Below, piece by piece: positions 4,808 to 5,568 of a DNA stretch of 5,568 nt. Made by a program: the position numbers and the translations under genes. How positions within the stretch are numbered: the first letter of the stretch is position 1; the number at the start of each line of letters is the position of its first letter. The notes beneath the pieces were generated by a model. The model was given only the letters and a program-made list of their open reading frames with translations. It was not told the origin of the DNA and searched no databases. Origin of the DNA: Actinomycetes bacterium (GTDB taxonomy: Bacteria; Actinomycetota; Aquicultoria; CAJVYJ01; JAUVQD01); assembly GCA_030598355.1 (NCBI GenBank), contig JAUVQD010000102.1:1-5568 (forward strand), in the 5' to 3' direction.

Positions 4808-5568
4808 CTTGTCGGTCAACTCTCTGGCTGATGTTGTCGGAGAATCGCAAGCGCGATCGTGACAAACATAGGCGGCAGCCAAACCGTCAACAAGTGACAT
4901 ATCTTTTGTAAAGGGGGCCAACCGACTAAGATCCTCCTCATTATCATCCGGATCGCGAAAGAGAAACGTTGCCTCTGGAGTATAAACTGAAGCTGCTGCT
5001 TCCAGTAATTTAGTTGTATCATCGCCTTCTCGCCGGCCGACTATTACGACCTCGCGTCCCCCTAGAAACAAGAGGTCGAGAGCGACTAACATTTGCATGT
5101 AGGCTATCGGGGCTGTGTTCAACTGAGACGAGAACGTTTTTGCTACCGACATCGCTTTCTCCTCTAAACTCGGATCCCCCGTTAATCGCCCCAACCTCAC
5201 TAAGTTCATTAAAGCGACTGAATTTCCGCTTGGTATCGCTCCATCATAAGGATTTTTCCGGTGGCTAAGAAACGGCTCTTTCTTATCCACACTGTCGAAA
5301 TATCCTCCTTTATCTTTATCCCAAAAAAGCTCCGTTTGCGCAGCGTTGATCTCTAGCGCCAACGCCGACCACCGCGGTTTACGGTCGGCCTCATAGAGCT
5401 CAATTAGGCCCCAAACAAAAAAGGCATAGTCGTCAAGAAAACCACCTATTCCCCCTTGGCCTCCGGCATAACGATGAAGAAGACCCCCGTTGCCATCGCT
5501 AAGTTTGTCCATAATAAAGTCAGCCGCCGAACGAGCGGCCCGCAAATAACTATCGTCCCCGGAAATCC
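4793..5568 (-). CDS. YyaL / DUF255 thioredoxin-domain family protein, C-terminal part (partial)
   Basis: The visible 258 codons match the C-terminal (alpha/alpha)-barrel half of the YyaL family (COG1331; human homologue SPATA20). Full members are usually about 650-700 residues with an N-terminal thioredoxin-like domain, which would lie outside this window. Numbering from the first complete codon (5566-5564), landmarks are GFLDDYAFFVWGLIELYEA (about 42-60), ELFWDKDKGGYFD (79-91), YDGAIPSGNSVAL (107-119), REVVIVG (171-177) and the near-terminal AYVCHDRACDSP (232-243) with two cysteines. The frame stays open through the window edge (ISGDDSY precedes an in-frame TTG at 5545), so the TTG is not a real start and the gene continues beyond 5568. 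The barrel resembles six-hairpin glycosidases and sugar epimerases, but no reaction is established for the family. No clear terminator follows its stop. Confidence 0.9.
   Translation of the reverse strand, partial: ISGDDSYLRAARSAADFIMDKLSDGNGGLLHRYAGGQGGIGGFLDDYAFFVWGLIELYEADRKPRWSALALEINAAQTELFWDKDKGGYFDSVDKKEPFLSHRKNPYDGAIPSGNSVALMNLVRLGRLTGDPSLEEKAMSVAKTFSSQLNTAPIAYMQMLVALDLLFLGGREVVIVGRREGDDTTKLLEAAASVYTPEATFLFRDPDDNEEDLSRLAPFTKDMSLVDGLAAAYVCHDRACDSPTTSARELTDKLKAD

Noticed and set aside
4816..5268. Frames at 4816-5022 (minus) and 5014-5268 (plus)
   Set aside because: Both are out-of-frame shadows of the conserved YyaL-family coding sequence.
5543..5545. TTG as the start codon of the YyaL-family gene
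   Set aside because: The frame continues upstream to the window edge with family-like sequence, and the known family has a large N-terminal domain. The gene is cut by the window.

Overview
This window looks like bacterial chromosome of fairly balanced base composition. Genes are closely packed, with clear Shine-Dalgarno sites and short gaps. Nothing here fixes the taxon. The gene set (clade 3 catalase, DUF6790-type membrane protein, Pif1 helicase with a WYL tail, LURP-one/tubby-like protein, YyaL-family protein) suggests a free-living, oxygen-exposed environmental bacterium. That is an inference, not a classification.

Layout. Positions 1-81 may be the tail of an upstream plus-strand gene. 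Next come two plus-strand genes: a five-helix DUF6790-like membrane protein (154-669) and a complete NADPH-binding-type catalase (709-2265). A small intrinsic-terminator-like hairpin lies between them, with the stop codon of the first gene in its loop. Positions 2267-2347 hold an 81-bp element with perfect 16-bp inverted ends (GGGGTCAGGTCTTGCA). It fills almost all of the gap between the catalase and the convergent helicase gene and looks like a REP/MITE-type mobile repeat.

The rest is minus-strand. In transcription order there is the C-terminal part of a YyaL/DUF255-family protein cut by the window edge (5568-4793), a 221-nt gap, a LURP-one-related protein (4571-3978), and a Pif1-type helicase with a C-terminal WYL domain (3974-2355). 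The last two are three bases apart. The helicase starts at GTG, and its ribosome site lies in the last codons of its partner, so the two are probably translationally coupled. The gap before them carries a candidate promoter (TTAAAA-17-TATAAT), an imperfect palindrome at the expected start point, and a 19-codon reading frame with its own ribosome site that ends inside the ribosome site of the LURP-one gene.

The catalase protects against hydrogen peroxide. No sequence evidence ties the other genes into one pathway with it. The most interesting items are the inverted-repeat element, the LURP-one/Pif1-WYL pair with its leader, and the terminator built over a stop codon. I found no complete mobile element with its own transposase, no CRISPR array and no RNA gene.
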